Below the pieces are notes generated by a model, which saw nothing but the letters and a program-made list of their open reading frames with translations, ran no database searches and was not told where the DNA came from. From contig NZ_JAKGSB010000005.1 of the NCBI RefSeq assembly GCF_021568905.1, positions 248,001-312,000 on the forward strand: a stretch of 64,000 nt of DNA. Direction: 5' to 3'. Below are positions 1-8,940 of the stretch, one piece after another (position 1 is the stretch's first letter; the number at the start of each line of letters is the position of its first letter). The position numbers and the translations under genes were made by a program. Source of the DNA: Zavarzinia marina (GTDB taxonomy: Bacteria > Pseudomonadota > Alphaproteobacteria > Zavarziniales > Zavarziniaceae).

Positions 1-168
1 GAGGCGGCGGCCACCCCGCGGAGCTGAAGGCGCCGGCAATCCGGCCCTGTCGTCCCCGTTCGGCGTCCGCCGGACGGCCGCTTACCCGAATGACAAAATG
101 TCACGAGTCCGCTGGACCCGAAGGATCAATTCGGGTTAGGAAGGCGGCGAAAGGCGAGAGGAGACGCC
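1..168. other. leader region of the acyl-CoA ligase; no complete gene
   Basis: No complete gene is visible. The first 27 bases read in frame to a TGA and may be the tail of a plus-strand gene that starts outside the window, but this is too short to support. TGACA-AAA-TGTCA at 91-103 is a short perfect inverted repeat. ACCCGAAT (84-91) and ATTCGGGT (129-136) form a wider inverted repeat around it. Both lie where a repressor of the downstream ligase could bind; that is inference. Confidence 0.3.
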
Positions 169-2013
169 ATGCTGCAAGGCATCATCGAGACGGCCGCGAA
201 ATATGATCCGACCGGGCTGGTCGCCCGCGTCGACAACGAAGCCCAATATCTGCAGAGCATGTTGAACGTCCTGCGCAAGCTGGCGGGCGTGAAGCTGGAC
301 GGCACCTATACCGTCGTCAGCATGGTCGAGCAGCAGGCGCGCCGCGCGGTGAGGCATGCCCCCGCCCTGATCTTCGAAGGAACGACCGTCACCTGGCGCG
401 AGATGGATGCCCGCGCCGACCAGGTCGCCCATTGGGCCCAGGCCCAGGGCATCGAGAAGGGCGAGGTGGTCGCCCTGATGATGGCCAACCGGCCCGAATT
501 CATCATCACCTGGCTGGGCGTCGCCAAGGCGGGCGCGACCATCGCCCTGATCAACACCAATCTGACCGGCGGCCCGCTGGCCCACAGCCTGACCGTGGCG
601 GCGGCACGGGCCCTGATCATCGATGCCGACTATCTGCCGAACCTGGAGACCGCGCGCGGCCTGATGGACGAAGTGCCGCCGGTCCATGTCGCCGCCGGTG
701 CGCCCAGGGGCGCCCGCGACTTCGATGCCGAAGTGGCGGAACATCCCCGGACCGAGCTGCCGCGCCACCGCCGTCCGCATCTGACGGCGCGGGACAAGCT
801 GTTCTACATCTATACCTCGGGCACCACGGGCAATCCCAAGGCGGCCCACATCAGCCATTACCGCTTCCTCCAGGCCAGCAACGCCTTCGCGGTGCAGATG
901 GGCGCCAGTCGCCGCGACCGCATGTATTGCGTGCTGCCGCTCTATCATTCGGCGGGCTGCATCATCGCCGTCGGCTCCATGCTGTCGGTCGGCGGGGCGG
1001 TCATCCTGCGCCGGCGCTTCTCCGCCAGCCAGTTCTGGGACGACGTCTGCCGCTACGACGCCACCTGCTTCCAGTACATCGGCGAATTGTGCCGCTATCT
1101 GGTCAACACCCCGCCCCACGGCAAGGAGCGCGCGCATCATCTGCGGGTGGTCTGCGGCAACGGCCTGCGGCCCGAGATCTGGCCCGGCTTCCAGGACCGT
1201 TTCGCCATCCCCAAGGTGGTCGAATTCTATGCCGCGACCGAAGGCAACGTCGCCCTGATCAACGCCGACGGCAAGGTCGGCGCCATCGGGCGCATTCCCT
1301 TCTATCTGGACCGGGTGTTCAACACCAAGATCATCCGCTTCGACGTGGCGGCGGAACAGCCGGTGCGCGACGCCAAGGGCTTCTGCATCGAATGCAAGCC
1401 CGACGAGCCGGGCGAATGCATCGGCCTGATCCCCCAGGACCCGAACAAGCCGGTCGGTCGCTTCGAGGGCTACAAGGGCAAGGCCGAGACCGAGAAGAAG
1501 ATCCTGCGCGACGTCTTCGAGAAGGGCGACATGTGGTTCCGCACCGGCGACCTCATGCGCCGCGACGCCCATGGCTATTTCTATTTCGTCGACCGCATCG
1601 GCGACACCTTCCGCTGGAAGGGCGAGAACGTCTCCACCGCCGAAGTCGCCGAGGCGCTGACCGTCTTCCCGGGCGTGAAGGAAGTGAACGTCTATGGCGT
1701 CCAGGTGCCGAATACGGACGGGCGGGCCGGCATGGCCTCCCTCGTCGCCGGCGACGATCTGGACCTCGAAGCCTATGACGCCCATATCGCCAGGGCGCTG
1801 CCGAGCTATGCCCAGCCCTATTTCCTGCGCATCCAGCCGGAGATCGAGATCACGGGCACCTTCAAGCACCGCAAGGTCGACCTGGTGAAGGAAGGCTTCG
1901 ATCCGGCCAAGGTGGCGGACCCGCTCTACATCCGCCATCCCGAACTCGGCGGCATCAAGCCCCTGACACCGGCGATCCACGCCGATATCGTCGAAGGCCG
2001 GCTGCGCTTCTGA
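169..2013 (+). CDS. long-chain/very-long-chain acyl-CoA synthetase (FATP/VLACS type)
   Basis: Activates a long-chain fatty acid (or another bulky carboxylic acid) to its CoA thioester via an acyl-AMP intermediate, in the cytoplasm or at the inner membrane. The AMP-binding P-loop YTSGTTGNPKAA lies at residues 215-226. A FATP-like FYAATEGN motif is near residue 353, and TGDL plus the VLACS-type GDTFRWKGENVST are near 470-495. At 614 residues it fits the SLC27/FATP branch rather than the shorter FadD branch. The ATG at 169 is preceded by a good GAGAGGAG ribosome site. It stands alone on the plus strand; the next gene is convergent. The exact substrate cannot be read; bile-acid or steroid side-chain CoA ligases belong to the same family. 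Confidence 0.85.
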   Translation: MLQGIIETAAKYDPTGLVARVDNEAQYLQSMLNVLRKLAGVKLDGTYTVVSMVEQQARRAVRHAPALIFEGTTVTWREMDARADQVAHWAQAQGIEKGEVVALMMANRPEFIITWLGVAKAGATIALINTNLTGGPLAHSLTVAAARALIIDADYLPNLETARGLMDEVPPVHVAAGAPRGARDFDAEVAEHPRTELPRHRRPHLTARDKLFYIYTSGTTGNPKAAHISHYRFLQASNAFAVQMGASRRDRMYCVLPLYHSAGCIIAVGSMLSVGGAVILRRRFSASQFWDDVCRYDATCFQYIGELCRYLVNTPPHGKERAHHLRVVCGNGLRPEIWPGFQDRFAIPKVVEFYAATEGNVALINADGKVGAIGRIPFYLDRVFNTKIIRFDVAAEQPVRDAKGFCIECKPDEPGECIGLIPQDPNKPVGRFEGYKGKAETEKKILRDVFEKGDMWFRTGDLMRRDAHGYFYFVDRIGDTFRWKGENVSTAEVAEALTVFPGVKEVNVYGVQVPNTDGRAGMASLVAGDDLDLEAYDAHIARALPSYAQPYFLRIQPEIEITGTFKHRKVDLVKEGFDPAKVADPLYIRHPELGGIKPLTPAIHADIVEGRLRF

Positions 2014-2052
2014 TCGTCCTTGCGCCCGCCGCGCTTCAGTGCAGGCGGGCTC

Positions 2053-2589
2053 TCAGTGCAGATGGGCGAGACCGGCATTGCCGACCGGCGCCCTTGCGAA
2101 CAGCGGCTCCAGCGCCGAAAGCCGCCCGCAGGCGGTATCCGCCAGCCGCAGCCCCTGCAGCGAGAAGACATCCGCCACATGATTGAGGGCGGCGGCGCCC
2201 GCGCGCGCGGCGGCGGGCGCCACCAGCATTTCCAGCAACCCCCGGGCCAGCGCGTCCTGCCCCGCCTGGCAGGCGGCCAGCGCCCGCAGCATCAGGGCCT
2301 CGTCATGGCCGAGGCCCGGCGTCTGGGGCGTGCGCAATTCGACCGGGCGATGGGCACCCGCCGCCAGAATGCGCAGGAAGGTTTCCAGCGCCGGCAGGGC
2401 CCGGTCCACCGCCGCCACCGAAAAGGCTTCCGCGACCAGGTCGCGGGTGGCGCCGTCCCCGTTCAGGAGGCCGAGCCCCTGACGCAGGGACCACAGCGCC
2501 AATTGTCCGGCGAAGCGCAATTCCTGCAAACGCGGCTCGCGCAGGCGCGGCTCCGCCATGGCGCGGGCGGCACTTTCCTGTCGATGCAT
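2053..2589 (-). CDS. hypothetical protein, helical, divergent from oxyR
   Basis: A 178-residue protein that I do not recognise. It is rich in Ala, Leu and Arg and looks wholly helical, with no signal peptide, membrane segment or obvious catalytic motif. The ATG at 2589 is chosen because GGGGAGA sits just upstream; an upstream in-frame extension to 2826 would run across the oxyR promoter and is unlikely. It is divergent from oxyR across about 235 bp, and a Fur-like sequence lies about 50-70 bp before its start, so a link to iron or oxidative stress is possible. Function unknown. Confidence 0.65.
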   Translation of the reverse strand: MHRQESAARAMAEPRLREPRLQELRFAGQLALWSLRQGLGLLNGDGATRDLVAEAFSVAAVDRALPALETFLRILAAGAHRPVELRTPQTPGLGHDEALMLRALAACQAGQDALARGLLEMLVAPAAARAGAAALNHVADVFSLQGLRLADTACGRLSALEPLFARAPVGNAGLAHLH

Positions 2590-2636
2590 CGGTTCTCCCC
2601 GTTTCGATCCCACGCCACTGTAAATTCCGTGCGAAC

Positions 2637-2657
2637 GCAATTGCAAGTCATTCGCAT
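2637..2657. promoter_or_regulatory. possible Fur-like box between the unknown gene and oxyR
   Basis: On the minus strand the site reads AATGCGAATGACTTGCAATTGC, an imperfect dyad (ATTGC...GCATT) that resembles the ATTGCGAAT-type iron boxes of Alphaproteobacteria. It sits 48-68 bp upstream of the minus-strand gene, where it would overlap the promoter. The match was made by eye and is not scored against a matrix. Confidence 0.3.
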
Positions 2658-2824
2658 TTAGTCTAGAAGGAAGATGCAGGCCGGTGAACGGTCGGCGGGG
2701 ATCCATGCGAGTTGAAGGGCGCATGCCCCCATGGGAACGCCCCAACCACCGCAACCCCGGACGTTGCGTCCAAGGACATCCGGTCCGACGTACCGGCCCT
2801 TCGTGAAGATGAGGAAAGACGATC

Positions 2825-3757
2825 ATGCCGATCTCGCTGCGTCAGATCCGCTATCTGGTCGCCGTCGCCGATCATCAGAGCTTCCGCAAGGCGGCCGCCG
2901 CGCTGAACGTCAGCCAGCCCGCCATGACGGCCCAGATCCAGCTTCTCGAACAGGCGCTGGACGGACTGGTGCTCACCCGTTCGCGCCGGGGCGTCACCCC
3001 GACCGCGCTGGGCGAGGCCGTGATCGCGAAATCCCGCCACATCCTGGCCGAGGTCGAGAACCTGCGCGCCCTGGGCGCCGCGGCGGCGGCCCGGCCGCTG
3101 CGCCTCGGCATCATCCCGACCATCGCGCCCTATATCGGGCCGGACGTCGTGGAGATGGGCGCCGCCTATGCCGCCGAAGGCCTCGAAGTGGTCGAGGGGC
3201 GGACGGCGGAACTGCTGGCGTCGCTGCGCAACGGTACCCTCGATGCCGCCCTGCTGGCCATGCCGACCACCGGCGCCGGCCTCGGCCGCGACATCGAGAC
3301 GGCCGCCGCCTTCAGCGAATCCTTCTACGCCCTTCTGCCCGACAGCGATCCGCTGGCCGGGCGGATGGAGATCGACGTGCAGGCCCTGACCGAGCGTCCG
3401 CTCCTCCTCCTCGAGGAAGGTCACTGCCTGGCCGATCAGGCGCTCAGCGTCTGCGGCGAGGGCCAGCAGCGCGCGCCGATCCGCGCCGCGTCGCTCGCCA
3501 CCCTGTCGCGCCTCGTCGCGCGCGGCAAGGGCATCACCCTGCTGCCGGCCATGGCCGTGGGCGTCGAATTCCATCCCGGCGACGGCACCGTGCTGCGCCC
3601 CCTGCCGGAACCGGCGCCGGGCCGCACCGTCGGCCTCGCCTGGCGGAAGGGCGCCACCGGCGAACGCTGCTGGCGCCGCCTGGCCCAGGGCCTCGCCCGG
3701 CTGAAGCCCGGTGTCGACCTGCGCCGTGCCGCGACCCTGGCGATCGCCGCCGAATAG
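2825..3757 (+). CDS. oxyR: OxyR, LysR-family hydrogen peroxide sensor
   Basis: A cytoplasmic transcription activator that responds to peroxide by forming an intramolecular disulfide and then switching on catalase, peroxidase and related genes. The LysR winged helix-turn-helix spans residues 3-62 (QSFRKAAAALNVSQPAMT). The effector domain carries GHC-LADQALSV-C with Cys201 and Cys210 nine residues apart, the same spacing as Cys199/Cys208 of E. coli OxyR in the same GHCLxDQA context. That feature separates it from generic LysR proteins. Length (310) is normal. It is divergent from an unknown gene and convergent with another LysR gene. No catalase or ahpC gene is in the window. Confidence 0.88.
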   Translation: MPISLRQIRYLVAVADHQSFRKAAAALNVSQPAMTAQIQLLEQALDGLVLTRSRRGVTPTALGEAVIAKSRHILAEVENLRALGAAAAARPLRLGIIPTIAPYIGPDVVEMGAAYAAEGLEVVEGRTAELLASLRNGTLDAALLAMPTTGAGLGRDIETAAAFSESFYALLPDSDPLAGRMEIDVQALTERPLLLLEEGHCLADQALSVCGEGQQRAPIRAASLATLSRLVARGKGITLLPAMAVGVEFHPGDGTVLRPLPEPAPGRTVGLAWRKGATGERCWRRLAQGLARLKPGVDLRRAATLAIAAE

Positions 3758-3795
3758 ACCGCCGCCGAATAACCTGGGCCGAGTAGATCGGGAAC

Positions 3796-3820
3796 GCCCA
3801 CCACCCCAACGGTGGCGGGC
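3796..3820. terminator. hairpin between convergent oxyR and the LysR gene
   Basis: GCCC-A-CCACC / GGTGG-C-GGGC forms a stem of nine pairs with one mismatch and a CCAAC loop. It lies between two convergent stops (3757 and 3853). There is no T-tract, so it is a possible bidirectional terminator or mRNA 3' protector. Confidence 0.4.
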
Positions 3821-3852
3821 GATCGGGCCAGGATCGGTCACCTCGAGATCGA

Positions 3853-4773
3853 TCAGGTCAGGGTGGGCGGCCGCAGTTTCAGGGCCGCCGTCATCCGCGC
3901 TTCCTTCTCCATGAAGCGGAACAGGCTGCGCAGCTTGGGGCGGTCCGCCGCCTCGGGCCGCGTCACCAGCCAGTAGGACTGGCCCGACGGCACTTCGACC
4001 GGAAAGGGCGCGGCCAGCCGGCCGAGGGCGATGTCGTCCGCGATCATGCAGACGTCGCCAATGGCGACCCCCATGCCCTGTTCGGCGATGCGCAGCGCCA
4101 TGTCCAGGATGGCGATCACCTGCGCCTTTTCCCCGGTCAGCTTGTCCAGACCCACCACCTGCAGCCAGTGGCGCCAATAGCGCCGGTCCTCCGTCGTGTC
4201 GATCAGCGTATGCCGCGCCAGATCGGCGGGCGACTTCAAGGGCCGGTCGCCGTCGATCAGGCGCGGCGCCGTCACCGGGATCAGCCGCTCGCCGGCCAGC
4301 TTCAGGGCCTGCAGGCCCTGGGGCGGCGTGGCGCCGTAGTAGACGGCCACGTCGAAGCCCGAGAGTTCCGTGATGTCGTCGGTGGTGATGGTCAGGCGGG
4401 CGTCGATGCGCGGGTTCTCGGCCTGGAAGCGGGCGAGGCGCGGCATGAACCAGCGCATGCCGAAACTGGGCGGCGCGCCGATCGACAGGCGCCAGGGATC
4501 GTCGCGCAGCGCCGCCGTCGCCTCCGCCATGCGCTGAAAGCAATTCGTCAGCACCGGCAGCAGTTTCTCGCCCTCCAGGGTCAGGGTCACGCCGGTCGCG
4601 CCGCGATGAAACAATTCGATGCCCAATTGCCCCTCGAGAAGGCGGATCTGGCGGGAAATGGCCCCCTGGGTGACCCCCAGCGCCTCCGCCGCGCGCGAGA
4701 AATTGTGCAATTCCCCCGCGACCTGGAAGGCCCGCAGCGCATTCAGCGAGGGAAGGTTGCCGCGCCCGATCAC
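3853..4773 (-). CDS. LysR-family regulator, GcvA-like
   Basis: A DNA-binding regulator of 306 residues. The N-terminal helix-turn-helix (LPSLNALRAFQVAGELHNFS to about residue 65) has the LNALRAFxxA opening of the GcvA subgroup, followed by a periplasmic-binding-protein-like sensor domain. The start is a GTG at 4773; no in-frame ATG fits the family better. TTTCC-N9-GGAAA (4778-4796), immediately before the start, is a candidate self-regulatory LysR box. The gene is divergent from a DUF1127 gene 118 bp away, a pairing often seen in Alphaproteobacteria. The ligand is unknown. Confidence 0.8.
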   Translation of the reverse strand: MIGRGNLPSLNALRAFQVAGELHNFSRAAEALGVTQGAISRQIRLLEGQLGIELFHRGATGVTLTLEGEKLLPVLTNCFQRMAEATAALRDDPWRLSIGAPPSFGMRWFMPRLARFQAENPRIDARLTITTDDITELSGFDVAVYYGATPPQGLQALKLAGERLIPVTAPRLIDGDRPLKSPADLARHTLIDTTEDRRYWRHWLQVVGLDKLTGEKAQVIAILDMALRIAEQGMGVAIGDVCMIADDIALGRLAAPFPVEVPSGQSYWLVTRPEAADRPKLRSLFRFMEKEARMTAALKLRPPTLT

Positions 4774-4891
4774 GGCATTTCCGCCACAGCAGGAAAGGGC
4801 ATGAGAAAAGCTGATACCAACATGATCAGAACTCCGTGGCGGAAGATCATGGAAGAGATCATTGTCTGGGCAAATTCAAGGAGCGCAAGTC

Positions 4892-5119
4892 ATGAACACG
4901 ACTTTCATCACCCCTGTTTCGCCGAAATCCGGCGTCCTGAGCCGTCTTGACCACACCGTCCGCAACATGATCGCTGATCATGCTGCGTGGCGGGAGCGGC
5001 GCCGGGTCGGGCGCGAGCTGCGCCGCCTGGCCGCGACGTCCCCGCATCTGCTGACCGATATCGGTCTCGATGCGCCGCTGGCGCCCGCCGGCCGCCCGTC
5101 CGTCTACTTCGGCTGGTGA
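4892..5119 (+). CDS. DUF1127 small protein
   Basis: A 75-residue basic protein. The C-terminal half (about 27-60) has the Arg-rich DUF1127 pattern WRERRRVGRELRRLAA...LLTDIGL. Members are small RNA-binding or regulatory proteins; some are linked to phosphate, carbon or fucose metabolism and to RNA turnover in rhizobia and Rhodobacter. The ATG at 4892 has AAGGAG seven bases upstream; the longer frame from 4862 lacks a ribosome site. Divergent from the GcvA-like regulator, which probably controls it. Confidence 0.75.
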   Translation: MNTTFITPVSPKSGVLSRLDHTVRNMIADHAAWRERRRVGRELRRLAATSPHLLTDIGLDAPLAPAGRPSVYFGW

Positions 5120-5144
5120 GTCGCGCCCCTCGGGCAGTCCGGGG

Positions 5145-5540
5145 CTAGAGCAGGGCCGCCCGCACCACCCGCGACAGGCGGGCCAGTTCGATGGGCTTTT
5201 CCACCAGGGCGAAAGCGCCCGACGTGGTGGTCAGGGCCGGGTCGACCCATTTGGGGTTGCCGGTCATGAGGATGATGCGGATGGAGGGATCGCGCCGGTG
5301 GATGGCCTGCGCGATCTCGATACCGTTCCAGCCGGGCAGATCGACGTCGAGCACGGCAAGATCGGGACGCTGGCGGCGCAGGGCCGCCGACAGGGTGGGA
5401 CCGTCGCCCGCCTGCATCACGTCATAGCCGGCGCCGGTGAAATATTCCGCCAGCTCCTCGCGCAGGGCGACATGATCGTCCAGCACCAGCACCACTTTCT
5501 TGGCGGCCTGGCCATTTGATCTCGCCGCACCCTCGGACAT
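5145..5540 (-). CDS. single-domain response regulator (CheY-like receiver)
   Basis: A stand-alone phospho-receiver of about 131 residues with no output domain. Counted from a GTG at 5546, the acidic pair is Asp23-Asp24, the phospho-acceptor Asp67 sits in VLDVDLPGWNG, the switch Thr is Thr95 (LMTG) and the conserved Lys is Lys117 (VEKP); subtract two for the ATG at 5540. GGGAGA lies 9 bases before the ATG, which I prefer. No partner kinase is adjacent. The next gene on the same strand is a chemoreceptor, but a 110-base gap separates them and co-transcription is uncertain. Confidence 0.8.
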   Translation of the reverse strand: MSEGAARSNGQAAKKVVLVLDDHVALREELAEYFTGAGYDVMQAGDGPTLSAALRRQRPDLAVLDVDLPGWNGIEIAQAIHRRDPSIRIILMTGNPKWVDPALTTTSGAFALVEKPIELARLSRVVRAALL

Positions 5541-5650
5541 TCCCACCCGTCTCCCTACCTAGCGTCGTATCGATACGCAATCATGGCACGGCCCGCCCCG
5601 GCAACGAGAGTTGTTCCCAACCCCGCCCCACGGGCAGAATTTCGGGTGGA

Positions 5651-7045
5651 TCACACCCGATAGCCGATGCGGAAGCCGCCCCAATGGCGTCCGGCCACGG
5701 TGATCGGCACCGAAAGATCCTTCATCAGGGCGAAATGCCCGCCCCCCATGTCGCGGCGATAGGTCTGCAGCAGGAAGGGTTCGCGGTTGCGCGCCGCCGC
5801 CAGGCCGACCCGGTCGTCGAACAGACGCCGGTTGCGGCTGTTGGCGGCATTCCAGGCCGGATCGCGGCCCTGCGGCTGGGAGAACAGCCTGTTGTGGGTC
5901 GGCAGATAGCCGTTGCGGTCGACGGCGGCGGCGAAGACGATGCGCGCTTCGCGCGCCAGGATCGGTTCCTGGATGGCGGGCAGCAGCCGGTCGGTCAGGG
6001 CGGTGAAGCGGGTCGTGTATTGCACCGGGTCGCTGCCGGGCACCGGGCGATAGGCTTCGTCGAACAGGTCGTCGATCGTCTGGCGGCCGTCCGCCAGTTC
6101 GCGCGCCAGGGCGGCTTCGAACGCGGTCCGCGCCGCCTCGGCCAGGCCGCGCACCAGGGCGTCGGTGGTCTCGACCCCGGGCACCAGGGTCCGGCCCAGC
6201 AGCTTCTCGGCGATGCCGAGAACGGCGGTGCTGCGCGCCCGGGCATCGGCGACGGCGCGGGACGAATCCTCGACGCCGCCGGCCAGCGTCCCCAGGGTAT
6301 TGACCACGCCGTCCACCCGCGCGGCGATATTGTCGGCGGCGCCGGCGATGGCTTCGATGCCGCCGTCGACCGAGGCGAAGCGCCCGGCCAATTCGCCGAT
6401 GGCGGCGCCGATGGTGGCCGTGCCGGCCTCGACCGCGGCGACCCGCTGGCTGACGTCCGCGCTCTCCGCGATCAGATGGGTGCTGTGGTCGCTCAGCATC
6501 ACGAGGGTGGCGTCGATCTCCTCGGTCGCGATGGAGGTCGAGCGGGCCAGCGCCTTCACCTCGGCCGCGACCACGGCGAAGCCGCGTCCGGCCTCGCCCG
6601 CGCGGGCCGCCTCGATCGAGGCGTTGAGGGCGAGGAGATTGGTCTGGCGGGCGATGCCGTCGATACGGCGCGCCACCTTGCGCACGTCTTCCAGCGAATC
6701 GACCAGGGTGCGGAGGTCGGCGGCGATGGAGCGCGCGCCGTCGACCAGGGCGCGGATCTCGGCCAGGGACCGGCCGACCTCGGCCTCGTTGCGGCGCATG
6801 GCCTCGGCGGCGGCGCGGCTGGTGCGCCGTGTCTCCTCGACCGTGTCGAGAATGCTGCGGTTCGAATCGAGAAGGCTCTCGGCGTCGAGGCGAAGGGCGC
6901 CGAAGGCGGTCGCCTCGGCATCCATCGCCGCCGCCAGACCGTCGACATGGCCGGAGACGTCGGCGATCTCGACGCTCAGGCGGCCGATGTCGTCGGCGAT
7001 GTGCAACAAGGCCGTCTGCGCGGCCTTATCCTGATGCATGTCCAT
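5651..7045 (-). CDS. soluble methyl-accepting chemotaxis receptor with C-terminal sensor
   Basis: A 464-residue receptor with no transmembrane helix and no signal peptide, hence cytoplasmic. The N-terminal third is a long coiled coil. The highly conserved MCP hairpin tip ([20 protein letters not shown] to about residue 160) begins at residue 130, with the returning coil to about 290. The C-terminal domain (about 300-464) contains [11 protein letters not shown] and [20 protein letters not shown], ending in the [11 protein letters not shown] block typical of alphaproteobacterial cytoplasmic receptors with a sensor at the C-terminus. It would signal to CheA/CheW, none of which are in the window. 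The ligand is unknown. Confidence 0.85.
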   Translation of the reverse strand: MDMHQDKAAQTALLHIADDIGRLSVEIADVSGHVDGLAAAMDAEATAFGALRLDAESLLDSNRSILDTVEETRRTSRAAAEAMRRNEAEVGRSLAEIRALVDGARSIAADLRTLVDSLEDVRKVARRIDGIARQTNLLALNASIEAARAGEAGRGFAVVAAEVKALARSTSIATEEIDATLVMLSDHSTHLIAESADVSQRVAAVEAGTATIGAAIGELAGRFASVDGGIEAIAGAADNIAARVDGVVNTLGTLAGGVEDSSRAVADARARSTAVLGIAEKLLGRTLVPGVETTDALVRGLAEAARTAFEAALARELADGRQTIDDLFDEAYRPVPGSDPVQYTTRFTALTDRLLPAIQEPILAREARIVFAAAVDRNGYLPTHNRLFSQPQGRDPAWNAANSRNRRLFDDRVGLAAARNREPFLLQTYRRDMGGGHFALMKDLSVPITVAGRHWGGFRIGYRV

Positions 7046-7105
7046 GTATCACCCGGTCGTGGGCGGCCCTCGGACAAGGGATCGCACGGCAGGGTTAAGG
7101 GCGGC

Positions 7106-7717
7106 TTAAGAATTCGCGATCAGATCGCGCTCGGAAAGCGCCGCCGCCAGGCCCTCCGGGCCCCGGAAATGGTGGGTATCGAAGCCGAGTGCGGCGGCGG
7201 CGGCGACATTGGCCGCATTGTCGTCGATGAAGAGACTTGTCTCGGGCGCGATGCCGAAGCGCCGGCAGGCCAGGCGGAAGATCGCCGGATCGGGCTTCGC
7301 CAGCTTCTCGACCCCGGAGACCAGAATGTCGCGAAAACGGGCGAGGAAGGGGAATTGCGCCAGCCCCTCTGCCCATTTGTCCGCCGGGTAGTTGGTGATG
7401 GCAAAGAGCGGCACGCCCCGGGCGTCGAGCCGTTCGAGGAGGCGCACGCTGCCCGCGATGGCGCCGGCGAACATGGCCGGCCATTCACGGTCCCAGGCTT
7501 CGATCAGCGCGGTCTTGTCGGGGTGGAGGGCGGCGAGCCGGCGCACGTTCTCGGCCATGGGCAGGCCGGCATCGCAGCGCGTGTGCCATTCCATCGTGCA
7601 GACGGAGGCGAGAAAGTCCTCCATCGCATCGATATCGGCGCCGAAGTGGCGCCGGTACAGATAGCGCGGGTCCCAGTCGATCAGCACCTTGCCGAGGTCG
7701 AAGACGACCGCGGTCAT
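7106..7717 (-). CDS. HAD-superfamily hydrolase, subfamily IA (YihX-like phosphatase)
   Basis: A 203-residue soluble phosphatase. Motif I is VVFDLGKVLIDWDP with nucleophile Asp7; the DLG form rather than DxD is known in YihX-type sugar-phosphate phosphatases. Motif II is AITN near residue 105, motif III the Lys of KPDP near 137, and motif IV IDDNAANV near 160. The alpha-helical cap lies between motifs I and II. The start ATG at 7717 gives the motif its usual position near the N-terminus. Substrate unknown. It is 20 bases downstream of rpmJ on the same strand and may be co-transcribed with it. Confidence 0.8.
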   Translation of the reverse strand: MTAVVFDLGKVLIDWDPRYLYRRHFGADIDAMEDFLASVCTMEWHTRCDAGLPMAENVRRLAALHPDKTALIEAWDREWPAMFAGAIAGSVRLLERLDARGVPLFAITNYPADKWAEGLAQFPFLARFRDILVSGVEKLAKPDPAIFRLACRRFGIAPETSLFIDDNAANVAAAAALGFDTHHFRGPEGLAAALSERDLIANS

Positions 7718-7737
7718 GGGACCGACCGGATGCGAAA

Positions 7738-7863
7738 TCAGCCCTGGCGGGCCTTGAAGCGGCGCTGGGTCTTGTTGATGACGTACACCCGGCCGCGACG
7801 GCGGATGACACGGCAATCCCGGTGACGGGTCTTCAGCGACTTCAGCGAATTGACGATCTTCAT
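7738..7863 (-). CDS. rpmJ: ribosomal protein bL36 (cysteine-poor 41-residue form)
   Basis: The sequence begins [20 protein letters not shown] and ends [12 protein letters not shown], which is diagnostic for the longer alphaproteobacterial L36. It binds 23S rRNA near the peptidyl-transferase region. It lacks the CxxC...CxxxxH zinc ligands of the short bL36 (only Cys17 remains), so it is the zinc-independent form. It is 41 residues long. The upstream region 7864-7960 holds four GGCGCC palindromic hexamers. Confidence 0.93.
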   Translation of the reverse strand: MKIVNSLKSLKTRHRDCRVIRRRGRVYVINKTQRRFKARQG

Positions 7864-8099
7864 GACAACCAACCCGGCCCTGCGGCCCAGAAAATGAAAC
7901 CGGCGCCAGAGGCGCCGCCGAAAGAGAGGGCGCCGCGTGGGCGCCGAAAGCGAGGGCGGACCATAAAGGCGGGCCCCGTCGCTGTCAATCGCGGAGAATC
8001 CGTGAAGAACGCCTGCCGAGAACACTTGCAAGGCCATTCGCGTCGTGAACCATGCCTTGGCCGGGGAAACATGCCAAGGAAACAGAGGAGACGGCGCCC

Positions 8100-8900
8100 A
8101 TGACCACCGAACGCCACGAAGACGGCCAGATCACCACGGAACTGCTGGAGGGCGGTGTCCTCGCCATCTGCATCGACCGGGCGGAGAAGCGGAACGGCTT
8201 CACCCCCAAGATGATGCTGGAACTGGCCGAAGCCTATACGGCGCTCGAGGAGAACGGGGACGCGCGCGTCGGCCTCCTTCATGCGGCGGGCGGTCATTTC
8301 ACCGGCGGGCTGGACCTGCCGAAGATCGTCGCGGCGCAGAAGGCGGGCGACACGCTGTTCCCGTCCGGCCTGGTCGATCCCCTGGGCCTTCACGGGCGGC
8401 GGGTGTCGAAGCCCGTGGTGGTCGCGACCGCCGGCATCTGCTTCACGATCGGCATCGAACTGATCCTGGCGGCCGACGTCGCGGTCGCGGCCAGCAACAG
8501 CCGCTTCTCCCAGCTCGAGGTGAAGCGCGGCATCATGGCCTATGGCGGCGCCACCATCCGCATGGTCGAGCGTGCCGGCTGGGGCAATGCCATGAAGCTG
8601 ATCCTGACCGGCGACGAATTCGACGTCGAAACCGCCAGGGCCTATGGCTTCATCCAGGACATCGTCGCCCCGGGCGAGGAATTCGACGCGGCCCTGGCGA
8701 TCGCCCGGCGCATTGCCGTCCAGGCGCCGCTGGCCGTCCAGGCCAGCCTCGCCAATGCACGCCTCGCCGTGCTGAAGGGCCCTCAGGCCGCCGTCGACGC
8801 CTTCGGCGAGGTCACGGCCATGCTCGCCGCCAGCGAGGACGCGGCCGAAGGCGTCGCCTCCTTCCGCGAGAAGCGCCCGCCGGTCTATCGCGGGAAGTAA
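8100..8900 (+). CDS. crotonase-family enoyl-CoA hydratase/isomerase
   Basis: A 266-residue cytoplasmic acyl-CoA enzyme. The oxyanion-hole segments are HFTGGLDL (66-73) and [16 protein letters not shown] (112-127). Both glutamates equivalent to the catalytic pair of enoyl-CoA hydratase are present: Glu120 in GIELI and Glu140 in [10 protein letters not shown]. Hydratase activity is therefore plausible, although the sequence is divergent (GIE instead of GGCE). The ATG at 8100 follows an AGGAGA site. It is monocistronic on the plus strand. The substrate is not deducible. Confidence 0.82.
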   Translation: MTTERHEDGQITTELLEGGVLAICIDRAEKRNGFTPKMMLELAEAYTALEENGDARVGLLHAAGGHFTGGLDLPKIVAAQKAGDTLFPSGLVDPLGLHGRRVSKPVVVATAGICFTIGIELILAADVAVAASNSRFSQLEVKRGIMAYGGATIRMVERAGWGNAMKLILTGDEFDVETARAYGFIQDIVAPGEEFDAALAIARRIAVQAPLAVQASLANARLAVLKGPQAAVDAFGEVTAMLAASEDAAEGVASFREKRPPVYRGK

Positions 8901-8940
8901 TAGGGCGCGTCGCCCCGGCGCGACGAGATGGGGTTCGACG

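Noticed and set aside
136-1980. Minus-strand frame of the same size as the first acyl-CoA ligase
   Set aside because: It has no ribosome site or familiar motif and lies wholly antisense to the ligase.
5516-7825. Plus-strand frame of about 770 codons
   Set aside because: It covers the chemoreceptor and HAD genes in antisense; both of those carry conserved motifs.
7864-7960. Four GGCGCC hexamers as a possible riboswitch or ribosomal-protein leader
   Set aside because: The hexamers are self-complementary and common at this GC content; no consistent stem architecture for a known leader could be drawn.
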